From: Candidatus Poribacteria bacterium
GTDB taxonomy: Bacteria > Poribacteria > WGA-4E > UBA9662
Length of the DNA: 26,838 nt
Assembly (NCBI GenBank): GCA_002699335.1
Contig: PACG01000168.1
Location: 19,045-45,882, forward strand
Direction of reading: 5' to 3'
Shown: piece after piece, positions 19,890 to 26,838 of the stretch
Layout: each line of letters opens with the position of its first letter
Position numbering within the stretch: position 1 is the stretch's first letter
Notes under the pieces: model-generated
Databases searched by the model: none
What the model saw: only the letters and a program-made list of their open reading frames with translations
What the model was told of the DNA's origin: nothing
Program-made: the position numbers and the translations under genes

Positions 19890-19921
19890 TACTGGTGATT
19901 TGTATAGAGGTATTTGAGAAC

Positions 19922-20488
19922 ATGAGTTCATCTCAGGAAACGATTATTTTTGAAGATAATTTCGACGGCAATTTAGACACGGGTTGGTTATGGTTACGGG
20001 AACATCCTGACCATTGGCGTATCGTAGATGGTGGGTTGGAGATCCAGGTCGAGCCAGGAGTAGCAGATACGGTTAAAAACGCCCTGTTGCATCCAGCACC
20101 TGATCGTAGTCAAGGCAGCTTTGCAATCGAGGTTACGGTGTCGAATCATACACTTCCGACCCAACAGTATGAACAGGCTGGAATTACCTGGTACAACGAC
20201 GGAACACCTGTTTTTAAAGAGGTCAAAGAGTTGATCGATGGCGACTTGTATATTATTCCTGGTAAACAGCCAATGCCAACCAAAAGCGTTCGCTTAAGGC
20301 TAATTGTGACCGCTGACTCCTGGGAAGCGACCTATCGACCAGAAGGTGAGTCCGACTTCAAGACGGCCGCCACTGGTGAGTTACCCGCCCCTAACAACGA
20401 TCAGGTCAGCATTCAATGTTACAATGGCCCAGAGGAAGGGGAGCACTGGATTCGGTTTGAGGACTTCTGTATAAAAAAACTCGACTAA
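19922..20488 (+). CDS. DUF1349 (concanavalin A-like) domain protein
   Basis: A 188-residue single-domain protein resembling the DUF1349 family, a concanavalin A-like beta sandwich. Typical elements: FEDNFDGNLDTGWLWLREHP near the start, WRIVDGGLEIQVEPG, a central FAIEVTVSNHTLPTQQYEQAG followed by ITWYNDG, LRLIVTADSWEATYRPEG, and a C-terminal IRFEDFCIKKL. No signal peptide is present, so it is probably cytoplasmic. It may bind or process a carbohydrate, but that is not established. I prefer the ATG at 19922, about ten bases after AGAGGT; an in-frame GTG at 19895 lies close to the predicted transcription start. Confidence 0.75.
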   Translation: MSSSQETIIFEDNFDGNLDTGWLWLREHPDHWRIVDGGLEIQVEPGVADTVKNALLHPAPDRSQGSFAIEVTVSNHTLPTQQYEQAGITWYNDGTPVFKEVKELIDGDLYIIPGKQPMPTKSVRLRLIVTADSWEATYRPEGESDFKTAATGELPAPNNDQVSIQCYNGPEEGEHWIRFEDFCIKKLD

Positions 20489-20509
20489 GTCCAACTCAAT
20501 TAGCAGATC

Positions 20510-20556
20510 GAAAGCTGCACGAATTAGAAGAAGATTATTCTTTAAGTGCAGCTTTC
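20510..20556. terminator. Hairpin between convergent genes, probable bidirectional terminator
   Basis: An 11-base perfect inverted repeat (GAAAGCTGCAC 20510-20520, GTGCAGCTTTC 20546-20556) encloses a second stem AAGAA/TTCTT with loop GATTA (20528-20542). It overlaps the last codons of the small basic gene. T tracts are weak (TTGGCTTTT on the plus side). Confidence 0.5.
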
Positions 20557-20633
20557 TTGGCTTTTAATTGTCTTTTTTGACGATGTCGGATTTGAGTTCG
20601 ACGTCGTTTCCGACCACTTTTCGATCTGGCCAT
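20535..20633 (-). CDS. 32-residue very basic small protein
   Basis: A short gene with an unusually good ribosome binding site: AAAGGAGG followed by seven bases and ATG. The product starts MARSKSGRKRRRTQIRHRQ and ends KAKKAALKE. About half its residues are Lys, Arg or His and it has no Cys or hydrophobic core. Small proteins of this make-up are typically ribosome- or RNA-associated (bTHX or COX24/AURKAIP1-like), but I cannot assign a family. Its ribosome binding site starts at the stop codon of the upstream 331-residue gene, so the two are cotranscribed and translationally coupled. It is shorter than most gene-calling cutoffs. Confidence 0.7.
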   Translation of the reverse strand: MARSKSGRKRRRTQIRHRQKRQLKAKKAALKE

Positions 20634-20637
20634 CGCT

Positions 20638-21633
20638 TTACCTCCTTTCTGTGTAACTATTTGTTGCTTGATCTAATCTTTTAGCCAGAAAAAAGATTTG
20701 GTCTCCACATAGATCTTCGATGGCCTCCATGCTGGCGTCTAAGCTGTCCATTGATGAGGCGTGTAATCTTAGACGCTCCTGATCTACCTCAAGGTAGAGA
20801 TGTGGATCATCACCGATAAATTTGTGACAGGTTAGTTCTTGACCTTCGACTGGGCAAAAGTCGGTGTTCTCCTGGAGCGTGATATAGACTTTCTGCGGAT
20901 CAAAGTTTTTATAGAGAGCTCTGGCGGGAAAACTGGCTAAGTCGATTTCAATGGCTCTGGTGGTAGATTTGCTATTGTCGTAGTATCTGGTGTAAAACCC
21001 CTGTTCACCACCGACAAAATCCTCCATCATTTCGTTAGCGTATAGCAGTTCAAACAATAGCCCACAGAACGTCAGTTGGTAGGATTTGTTCTCCCGTTCC
21101 AAAATCGCCTGATCTAAGGCCATAAATGCAATCCGTAAAATCAGGGGATGCTCCTGCAAGGTTTCTTGGTCCGAAATATCAATCAGCGAGCGTGTGATCA
21201 AAGCCGCTTCAGATTTATTTTTCTGCCCAACCATCTTCAATCGTGTCTCGCAAGCTCTTAGAGCACGAGACATCTGGCAAGTAAAATCGCCGGTCAATAG
21301 ATCTGACAGTAGCGTGCTGGAGAAATAGGTGATTAGATCTGCCAATTTCTCCGGATCACGGGCGACATCAGTTCGTTCCTCGATCACACAGTCAGGACGC
21401 TGATCCAAAAACGACACGATTCGAGACTGGACTAGATCTGGCGAAAAAGCCAAATCCAACAACTCCGGCTCATTGGCTAACTCAAAGCTCTGTTGAATTC
21501 GATCTTGAATCAAATCAGGACCAATCTTCTCGTTTTTGGAGTGGCTTTGCTTGCGCAATGAAAACAACTTTTTGCGCTTCTTTCCTTTGGCCATCGATCG
21601 TTGATTCTTATTTTTTCGCGCCATCCGCAACAT
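20638..21633 (-). CDS. Conserved-looking hypothetical protein with basic N-terminus
   Basis: A 331-residue protein I do not recognise. The first 35 residues are strongly basic (MARKNKNQRSMAKGKKRKK from residue 4), then the chain becomes acidic and helical (IGPDLIQDRIQQSFELANEP, FSPDLVQSRIVSFLDQRPD), with a middle part rich in Cys and Leu and an acidic C-terminal third. No signal peptide or membrane segment is seen, so it is probably cytoplasmic. The basic leader suggests RNA, DNA or ribosome contact; this is inference. ATG codons at 21633 and 21624 are both possible; AGGT lies too close to the first and about ten bases before the second. The small basic gene follows directly. Confidence 0.75.
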   Translation of the reverse strand: MLRMARKNKNQRSMAKGKKRKKLFSLRKQSHSKNEKIGPDLIQDRIQQSFELANEPELLDLAFSPDLVQSRIVSFLDQRPDCVIEERTDVARDPEKLADLITYFSSTLLSDLLTGDFTCQMSRALRACETRLKMVGQKNKSEAALITRSLIDISDQETLQEHPLILRIAFMALDQAILERENKSYQLTFCGLLFELLYANEMMEDFVGGEQGFYTRYYDNSKSTTRAIEIDLASFPARALYKNFDPQKVYITLQENTDFCPVEGQELTCHKFIGDDPHLYLEVDQERLRLHASSMDSLDASMEAIEDLCGDQIFFLAKRLDQATNSYTERR

Positions 21634-21715
21634 ACCTGAAAAGCATTAGAAGTATACACAATCCCCATGTCATTGTCAACGATCCAATCCTGAACTGAAA
21701 ATCAGATAGGGAAGC

Positions 21716-23005
21716 CTAAACTATCGTTGACTGACGTTGCCAAGGTATGGTTCCTGACCGAATAATGTGATCCCGTAACCGATCGAACAGAATGCGGTAT
21801 TGTGGGTGTTGTTCGTCCAACGGGTTAGCTTCTAACGGATCAGTTGCTAGATCAAACAGTTGGAGTGGTTCAAAAGGGCTATTTTGCAATAGTTTCCATT
21901 GTCCTTGTCGAATCGCATAAAAAGCTCTCCCGCCAAAAGTGTTTCCCTCCCGACGTATCCAAACGAACTCACGATCCTGGTCGATAGTAGTGGGCTGATT
22001 TAGCATGTCAGCTAGCAAACTTTGTCCGTTAATCCGATGCTCAAATTCAACTTCAGCAATTTCGCAAATGGTGGGGAATAGATCCATTGTCAGTGCCACT
22101 GTATCGGCAGTAGATCCGGCTCGTATTTGGTTGGGCCAGACAACGCACATCGGTTCTTTAATACCGCCTTCCCACATCTCTCCTTTGCCGCCCCGTAGAT
22201 TTGCGTTACTAGCACCAAAATTCAATCCACCCCCATTATCGGAGGTGAAAATAATCACGGTATTCTCTGCTATCAGGTTTTCTTCCAAAGCCGCGACTAC
22301 CCGACCGATACCGTGGTCCAGATGTTCAATTAAAGCACCTAGGTGAAGCCGATTTTGCGGCATCCGTGGCTGGCGGATTTGTAACCGATCTAACCACTCC
22401 TTTGGCGGCTGAAGCGGTGTGTGAGGGGCATTGTAAGCCAGATACAAGAAAAAAGGGTCAGATTTTTCACGTCTAGATTCAATATAGTCTATGGCCCAAT
22501 CCGAAAAGAGGTCTGTAGCATGGCCTTCTGGGTCGATTTGGGTTTGGTTGTAGCGCATGTAATTATTGCCGTGCCGCAAGTGCGTATAGTAATCGTCCAT
22601 CATGTCACCCAAAAAACCGTGAAAGTGGTCGAACCCCCTTTCCGTTGGCGTATTTGGTGATTCTAACCCTAAATGCCACTTGCCAATAATCGAGGTGTGG
22701 TAACCAGCCCGGTTCAGAACCTCCGGTAGCATCGTAGCTTCAGGCGACAAATAACCGAAGTTGGAATTAGCGTGTGTCCGAATTACACCAGGCACACCGA
22801 CTAGATCTGGGAAACAGCCCGTCAAGATCGAGGCTCGTGTTGGGGAACAAACAGGGCAGTTGGCGTAAAAATGATTGAATTTCACGCCATTAGCGACCAA
22901 TCGGTCAATGTTGGGAGTTTGTAGATCTGGTGCTCCATAACTCGACAGATCGCCATACCCTAAATCGTCGACTAAAATCAGCAATATGTTTGGCCTTTTC
23001 GGCAT
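21716..23005 (-). CDS. Type I (formylglycine-dependent) sulfatase
   Basis: A 429-residue sulfatase, hydrolysing sulfate esters probably on sulfated sugars. The activation motif is CSPTR with C53 to be converted to formylglycine, within CPVCSPTRASILTG. Metal ligands include D13-D14 (ILVDDLGYGD) and the FTSDNGGG segment; GKWHLG supplies a conserved Lys and His. No signal peptide is seen, so it may act in the cytoplasm on imported oligosaccharides. I chose the ATG at 23005 because GGAG lies seven bases upstream and the predicted -10 box (23035-23030) puts transcription start after the alternative ATG at 23029. Confidence 0.93.
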   Translation of the reverse strand: MPKRPNILLILVDDLGYGDLSSYGAPDLQTPNIDRLVANGVKFNHFYANCPVCSPTRASILTGCFPDLVGVPGVIRTHANSNFGYLSPEATMLPEVLNRAGYHTSIIGKWHLGLESPNTPTERGFDHFHGFLGDMMDDYYTHLRHGNNYMRYNQTQIDPEGHATDLFSDWAIDYIESRREKSDPFFLYLAYNAPHTPLQPPKEWLDRLQIRQPRMPQNRLHLGALIEHLDHGIGRVVAALEENLIAENTVIIFTSDNGGGLNFGASNANLRGGKGEMWEGGIKEPMCVVWPNQIRAGSTADTVALTMDLFPTICEIAEVEFEHRINGQSLLADMLNQPTTIDQDREFVWIRREGNTFGGRAFYAIRQGQWKLLQNSPFEPLQLFDLATDPLEANPLDEQHPQYRILFDRLRDHIIRSGTIPWQRQSTIV

Positions 23006-23029
23006 CTTGAATCTCCGTTTGGTTAGCAT

Positions 23030-23058
23030 ACTTTATCAAACCCAATACCAATGGTCAA
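23030..23058 (-). promoter_or_regulatory. Predicted promoter of the sulfatase gene
   Basis: On the minus strand TTGACC (23058-23053), 17 bases, TAAAGT (23035-23030). The start site would be near 23023, leaving a leader of about 18 bases with the GGAG site. Confidence 0.5.
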
Positions 23059-23093
23059 ACAGAAAATGTTATAATAGGTAGCTGTGCTAGACA

Positions 23094-23108
23094 TTTAGCC
23101 TGCGCTAA
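23094..23108. promoter_or_regulatory. Palindromic operator candidate before phnC
   Basis: TTTAGC-CTG-CGCTAA, a dyad with TTAGC/GCTAA arms, lies 43 bases before the phnC ATG and about 19 bases after a TATAAT at 23070-23075. The same 12 outer bases recur at 25097-25111. A repressor bound here would block phnC transcription. Further dyad sequence (TAGCCT/AGGCTA) overlaps it. Confidence 0.4.
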
Positions 23109-23151
23109 CTAGGCTAGCATCCGAATCCCCTCGAAAACCCCAGATAGTACC

Positions 23152-24015
23152 ATGCCTGTAAGTGTCGAAGAAATACAGACCCCACCTTCGTATCCGAATA
23201 AATCAATTGATCAACTGCCAGCGGCAGAAATCATCAGTCTATGGAAAACTTTTGGTGATCTGCAAGCCCTGAAGGAGATCAATGTGTCTTTTCAATCTGG
23301 TGAAATGGTTGGCTTGATCGGCACCTCTGGTTCAGGGAAGTCGACCCTTCTCCGCCACATTTCAGGCTTGATCGCCAGCGATGCACGCCCTGAGTGCCAA
23401 ATCAAAGTTTGGGGGCAAGTAGTGCAATCAGGAGGGCAGATTTGCTCTGATGTCCGCAAAATCCGAGCCGAGATTGGATTTATTTTTCAACAATTTAACC
23501 TGGTCGAGCGGATGTCGTTGCTGAAAAATGTGTTGGTTGGCCGGTTAGCAAAAATCCCCGGCTACAGAAGCCTATTTCACCTTTTTACGCAAAGTGAAAA
23601 GATGGAGGCCATGCAAGCCCTAGATCGTGTAGGTTTGGCCAGTCATGCTACTCAAAGGGCCAGTACTCTGTCTGGTGGGCAACGACAACGGGCGGCAATT
23701 GCCCGTACCTTGCAACAACAAGCCAAAATTATCTTAGCCGATGAGCCAATTGCTTCGCTAGATCCGGAATCTGCCCGTTTGGTGATGAAAACCCTAGGTG
23801 AATTGAGCCAGCAAGACGGTATTACTATAGTAGTTAGCCTGCACCAGATCAGCTTTGCCATCCGGTTTTGCCCTCGGATTGTGGCACTCAAATCGGGTGA
23901 AATTGTTTTTGATGGCCCATCTGAAGATCTGTCCGTTGAGCAGTTAAGCTGGATCTACGATTCGGGCTCAGAGGACGATTTTGAGGCCATACGGCCAAAA
24001 CTTGAAAAGTGGTAA
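23152..24015 (+). CDS. phnC: Phosphonate-type ABC transporter ATP-binding protein (PhnC-like)
   Basis: The ATPase subunit of a PhnCDE-type importer for phosphonate, phosphite or phosphate. At 287 residues it is slightly long because of an N-terminal extension of about 25 residues. Visible motifs: Walker A GTSGSGKST (57-65), a Q-loop in IGFIFQQFNLVERMS, the signature LSGGQRQRAAIAR, Walker B with D-loop IILADEPIASLDPESA, and the switch His in VVSLHQISFAIRF. The ASLD and FQQFNLV forms are typical of PhnC. The permease gene follows after nine bases. No phnD lies adjacent; the sulfatase gene is divergent upstream. Confidence 0.92.
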   Translation: MPVSVEEIQTPPSYPNKSIDQLPAAEIISLWKTFGDLQALKEINVSFQSGEMVGLIGTSGSGKSTLLRHISGLIASDARPECQIKVWGQVVQSGGQICSDVRKIRAEIGFIFQQFNLVERMSLLKNVLVGRLAKIPGYRSLFHLFTQSEKMEAMQALDRVGLASHATQRASTLSGGQRQRAAIARTLQQQAKIILADEPIASLDPESARLVMKTLGELSQQDGITIVVSLHQISFAIRFCPRIVALKSGEIVFDGPSEDLSVEQLSWIYDSGSEDDFEAIRPKLEKW

Positions 24016-24024
24016 TGATTAGCC

Positions 24025-24837
24025 TTGTTAGCCTCAGCTGAAAACAATTTGTCTGCTAGGTTAGAAGTTCCCAAAACACCATTAGGTGTCATCCTCTCCC
24101 GCCTAGTGGCAATTGTGCTACTGGTTGCAATTCTGCTCTTTTCCATCGAGGGGGCAGAAATTCGTTTTGGTGACTTGTGGGAAAACCGAGGTAATATGCT
24201 GGAGTATGGTAGTGGTTTTCTAAAACCCGATTTTCTCGATTGGCCCGATTATTTGCAGGAGATGATCATCACCCTGCAGATTGCAGTCTGGGGTACATTT
24301 TTAGCCATTATGGGAGCAATTCCGTTTGGCTTAATTTGCTCGGCCAACATCTCCCCAAGCTGGGTGACGCAACCTGTTCGCCGATTGATGGATCTACTTC
24401 GATCCGTCAACGAAATGGTTTTTGCCATGTTGTTTATTGCGGCAGTTGGGTTGGGCCCTTTTGCCGGTGTCCTAGCACTGAGTTTGCATACATTAGGAAC
24501 ACTCAGCAAATTGTTCTCCGAAGCGGTCGAAGCCATCGACCCACAACCTGTAGAGGGGATTCGCGCCACAGGGGCAATGCCAATCGAAGAAATTACCTAT
24601 GGCATCATTCCACAGGTAATTCCTCTTTGGATTTCCTACTCGCTCTATCGTTTTGAAGCCAATGTTCGTTCGGCCAGTGTGATTGGGATGGTTGGTGCAG
24701 GTGGCATCGGCATGTTACTGTGGGATGCGATTCGTAGCTTCGACTATGCCAAAACCACCGCTATCATCCTAGTCATTGTTGTTGTCGTCAGCGTTCTAGA
24801 CTTCGCTTCCTCCCGTGTCCGTCGCCTCTATATTTAG
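24025..24837 (+). CDS. phnE: Phosphonate-type ABC transporter permease (PhnE-like)
   Basis: A 270-residue inner-membrane permease for the PhnC-like ATPase. Hydrophobic segments are seen at about 25-48, 72-100, 125-160, 185-205 and 240-260. The cytoplasmic EAA loop is [20 protein letters not shown], and the family C-terminal motif is [20 protein letters not shown]. The start is TTG at 24025, nine bases after the phnC stop, without a clear ribosome binding site, so coupling is likely; a different start nearby cannot be excluded. No second permease or substrate-binding gene follows. Confidence 0.9.
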   Translation: MLASAENNLSARLEVPKTPLGVILSRLVAIVLLVAILLFSIEGAEIRFGDLWENRGNMLEYGSGFLKPDFLDWPDYLQEMIITLQIAVWGTFLAIMGAIPFGLICSANISPSWVTQPVRRLMDLLRSVNEMVFAMLFIAAVGLGPFAGVLALSLHTLGTLSKLFSEAVEAIDPQPVEGIRATGAMPIEEITYGIIPQVIPLWISYSLYRFEANVRSASVIGMVGAGGIGMLLWDAIRSFDYAKTTAIILVIVVVVSVLDFASSRVRRLYI

Positions 24838-25208
24838 GTTCTGTTTCGATATTCCAACTTTAGCCGCCATGAATCTGAGGTTGTGAATTACAACATTAGC
24901 TACCTGTTACTTCCCGCTTGAAAATGAAGTGACCATTCTATGGTGCCGTAGATTCAACTCATAAGTGTAACCTTGAAGCCGGTGGTATAGGAGATAAACT
25001 ATATTAGGAGACATTACCATTAAAGAGGATTGCCATAATAAAACGAGAGTGTACACCTTCGCTTCCTACTGATATATTTTATTGCCTTTTTGATGGTTTA
25101 GCGCACGCTAAAGAGTTTTGGCTACTCGACTCCTGCCAAGATTTTTCTTGATGACCAACTCAATTAACACGGATCAAGAAATCTCTCCTATTTTCCCAAT
25201 TTTTGGTC
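24838..25208. other. Gene-free stretch with palindromes
   Basis: No gene is supported here. Visible are a near-palindrome GTTGTGAATTACAAC (24880-24894), two AGGAG-like sites near 24989 and 25006 not followed by a normal start codon, GTGTACAC (25049-25056), and the palindrome at 25097-25112 shared with the phnC upstream region. No obvious terminator follows phnE. Confidence 0.5.
25097..25112. promoter_or_regulatory. Palindromic operator candidate, second copy
   Basis: TTTAGCG-CA-CGCTAAA, perfect seven-base arms around two bases. It shares TTTAGC-N3-CGCTAA with the site before phnC and lies about 97 bases before the promoter of the LamG gene. Confidence 0.4.
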
Positions 25209-25236
25209 TTGACAATGGAAGCAGCTATATTACAAT
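25209..25236 (+). promoter_or_regulatory. Near-consensus promoter of the LamG gene
   Basis: TTGACA (25209-25214), 16 bases, TACAAT (25231-25236). This is the best sigma-70 match in the window, and it drives a gene that is now interrupted. The start site would be near 25243. Confidence 0.7.
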
Positions 25237-25298
25237 CAACTGGTTCAATTGATTTTTAAGGATTTTAACCTGAAAACTGGAAAAATAAGGTGGTGCAA

Positions 25299-26099
25299 AT
25301 GTGTATTGGAAAAGGACTAAATTTTGTTAGTGCTGTTTGTTTTATTCTCCTGATAACAACGTCTCTGACCTTGGCTGCTGCACCGAAAGGATTAGTCGGC
25401 CATTGGCATCTCGATGAAGGCACAGGGGAAGTGGCTAAGGATTCCTCAGCTGAGAAAAATGATGGTGAACTTTGGGAAGGAGCCAAATAGGCTAAAGAAG
25501 GCGTCAATAGAGGTGGAAACTTTACGGGCAAGAGCTTAACCTTCAAACCTCCATCCGGATTAAACATCCCCGCCGAGGGAGTAGATGGTCTGGAACAGAT
25601 TACCGAAGGTATAACGCTCTCTGCCTGGATCAAAATTCTGGAGCCACCTACTAACGACCAGGGAAATATCATTGTCAAACCCGGTTCTTACTACCTGGTC
25701 TATCGGGACGGGAAACTCGGCATGTATCTTTACGGCCCTTCAGATGATGGTAAACTCGGGTACAAGACCGGAAAGACGGAATTGCCGTTAAAGAAGTGGA
25801 TGCATGTAGCACTTACCTACAATCGGAAGAAGCTCTTTCTTTACCTTGATGGCAAGGTGGATTTCAGCACTTCAGCAAAGGAAGCCATTAAAACGCGAAA
25901 CAACGAAGCATTCGTTGGTATTGGTGTGGAGCGAAAAAAGACCCGACTTTTCCATGGTATGATTGACGAAGTGATGATATACGCAAATGTGGGATTGAGC
26001 CAAAAAGAGGTACAAGATAAACTCATAAAACAGGTGCTTCCAGTTGATCTCAATGACAAATTAGCAGTCAGATGGGGAGCCATCAAAGCCAACCACTAG
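25299..26099 (+). pseudogene. LamG-domain secreted protein interrupted by one in-frame TAG
   Basis: Reading through one stop gives a single 266-codon frame: a signal peptide (residues about 6-30, ending TSLTLAAA), then a LamG/concanavalin A-like domain. Before the stop it reads PKGLVGHWHLDEGTGEVAKD; after it come GITLSAWIKILE, PLKKWMHVALTYNRKKLFLY, LDGKVDF, and a C-terminal FHGMIDEVMIYANVGLS. The TAG at 25488-25490 (codon 64) follows EGAK where the family normally has Trp, so TGG to TAG is the simplest lesion. The ATG at 25299 follows AAGGTGG; in-frame GTGs at 25290 and 25293 fall in that site. The promoter is intact. Decay, readthrough or a sequence error are the options. Confidence 0.82.
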
Positions 26100-26193
26100 A
26101 ATTACCTGTGTAAGGTTGAAAGATCTGGTCGATGATGCTAACCTGATGAAGTGGTTAGATCTCGATTAGACGCAATGCTTAAAGGAGAAACCT

Positions 26194-26838
26194 ATGCCAA
26201 CCTATCGTGCTGGAGTTATTGGTCTTGGTCGAATGGGCAGTACATTTGACGATGAAATTACCCAGGGCGGTTCACTCTTTCTGCCTTATTGCCACGGACC
26301 AACTTACCATGCTGCCCAGAACATCAGGCTGGTTGCCGGAGCAGACCCACATCGGGAGAAGCCGACCTTTTCGCTGAACGCTGTGGGTTGAGTCTAACCA
26401 CATCTATCACGACTACCGGGAAATGCTGGAAAAGGAGCAGTTGGATCTCGTTAGCGTCTGTACGACAGCTAAAATTCGCGCCAACATTGTACAAGATACC
26501 GCTCGGGCCGGAGTCAAGGCGATCTGGGCAGAAAAGCCGATGGCCATCAGCCTGGCCGAAGCGGACGCCATGGTTAACGTCTGTCGGGAAAATGATGTGG
26601 TACTGGCAATTAATTGCGCTCGTCGCTGAAATCCATTTTTCACCGAAGCACGGCGGTTAATCGATACGGGTGAAATCGGTGATGTTCTGCAAGTAACCGG
26701 ATACACACCGTGCACCTTGTCCTCCAACGGCAGCCACGCCATCGATATCATGCGTTACATGGCTGGCGGAGATGTTGAATGGGTTTTCGGAGAAATGGCA
26801 TCGGACGAAGCCGCCGCCAGTGAGAAGGATTTAATGGG
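26194..26838 (+). pseudogene. Gfo/Idh/MocA oxidoreductase with frameshifts and a nonsense codon (runs off the window)
   Basis: An NAD(P)-dependent sugar or inositol dehydrogenase-like gene, broken. The first frame starts MPTYRAGVIGLGRMGSTFDD (Rossmann GLGRMG) after AAAGGAG, and runs to about 26361. An apparent one-base loss shifts to ADLFAERCGLS, and a second near 26391-26397 shifts to NHIYHDYREMLEKEQLDLV and the family EKP motif (IWAEKPMAISLAEADAM). In that third frame TGA at 26627-26629 replaces the expected Trp of ARRWNPFF, after which TEARRLIDTGEIGDVLQVTG and GSHAIDIMRYMAGGDVEW continue to the window edge. Three lesions in about 270 bases indicate a pseudogene or poor sequence here. Confidence 0.85.

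Noticed and set aside
25019..25075. A short frame with AGGAG upstream but an ATT start codon
   Set aside because: ATT starts are known mainly for infC; the frame is under 20 codons and has no similarity I recognise.
25488..26629. Genetic-code reassignment of TAG or TGA to Trp
   Set aside because: TGA and TAG end normal genes in the window (ureC and ureE end in TGA; the DUF1501 gene and giant TPR gene end in TAG), and the Gfo/Idh gene also needs two frameshifts.

Overview
The window looks like a stretch of chromosome from an uncultured, probably marine or host-associated bacterium. The base composition is moderate and the genes are densely packed. DUF1501, a type I sulfatase, sugar-phosphate isomerase/epimerase, Gfo/Idh/MocA oxidoreductase, a LamG-domain secreted protein, DUF1349, many TPR/HEAT proteins and frequent GTG/TTG starts are a mix typical of Candidatus Poribacteria and of related PVC/FCB-like lineages. 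That placement is inference from gene content; no rRNA or ribosomal marker is present.

Layout. 1-3857 (+): urease operon ureC-ureE-ureF-ureG, entering from the left with ureA/ureB presumably outside; no ureD is seen. 3927-5701 (-): a TPR lipoprotein and tgt, apparently one transcript. 5801-5873 (+): tRNA-Asn(GTT) with its own promoter and terminator. 5958-8483 (+): a Tat-type DUF1501 protein followed at once by a TPR lipoprotein. 8609-14908 (+): an ECF sigma factor, a membrane ZAS-type anti-sigma factor and a 1559-residue membrane-anchored TPR protein, ending in a strong terminator. The sigma gene carries a sigmaE-like upstream element, suggesting autoregulation. 15061-16682 (+): polysaccharide deacetylase and a TIM-barrel sugar isomerase/epimerase. 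16748-19012 (+): an exported HEAT-repeat protein with a higher-order repeat. 19089-19697 (-): APS kinase (cysC). 19922-20488 (+): a DUF1349 protein. 20535-21633 (-): an unrecognised 331-residue protein followed by a previously uncalled 32-residue very basic protein with a near-perfect ribosome binding site. 21716-23005 (-): a type I sulfatase. 23152-24837 (+): a PhnC/PhnE-like ABC transporter lacking its binding protein. 24838-25298: the only long gene-free stretch. 25299-26838 (+): two decaying genes, a LamG protein with one in-frame TAG and a Gfo/Idh/MocA oxidoreductase with two apparent single-base deletions and a TGA.

Most notable observations: (i) two near-identical palindromes of the form TTTAGC-N3-CGCTAA, one just before phnC and one in the long intergenic stretch after phnE, suggesting a shared unknown regulator; (ii) the overlooked 32-residue basic protein coupled to an orphan gene; (iii) gene decay confined to the right end, where both nonsense codons fall at expected Trp positions and a consensus promoter is still intact; (iv) the ECF sigma/anti-sigma/giant TPR unit as a possible envelope-stress or surface-assembly system. 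I saw no mobile element, CRISPR array or obvious defence system.
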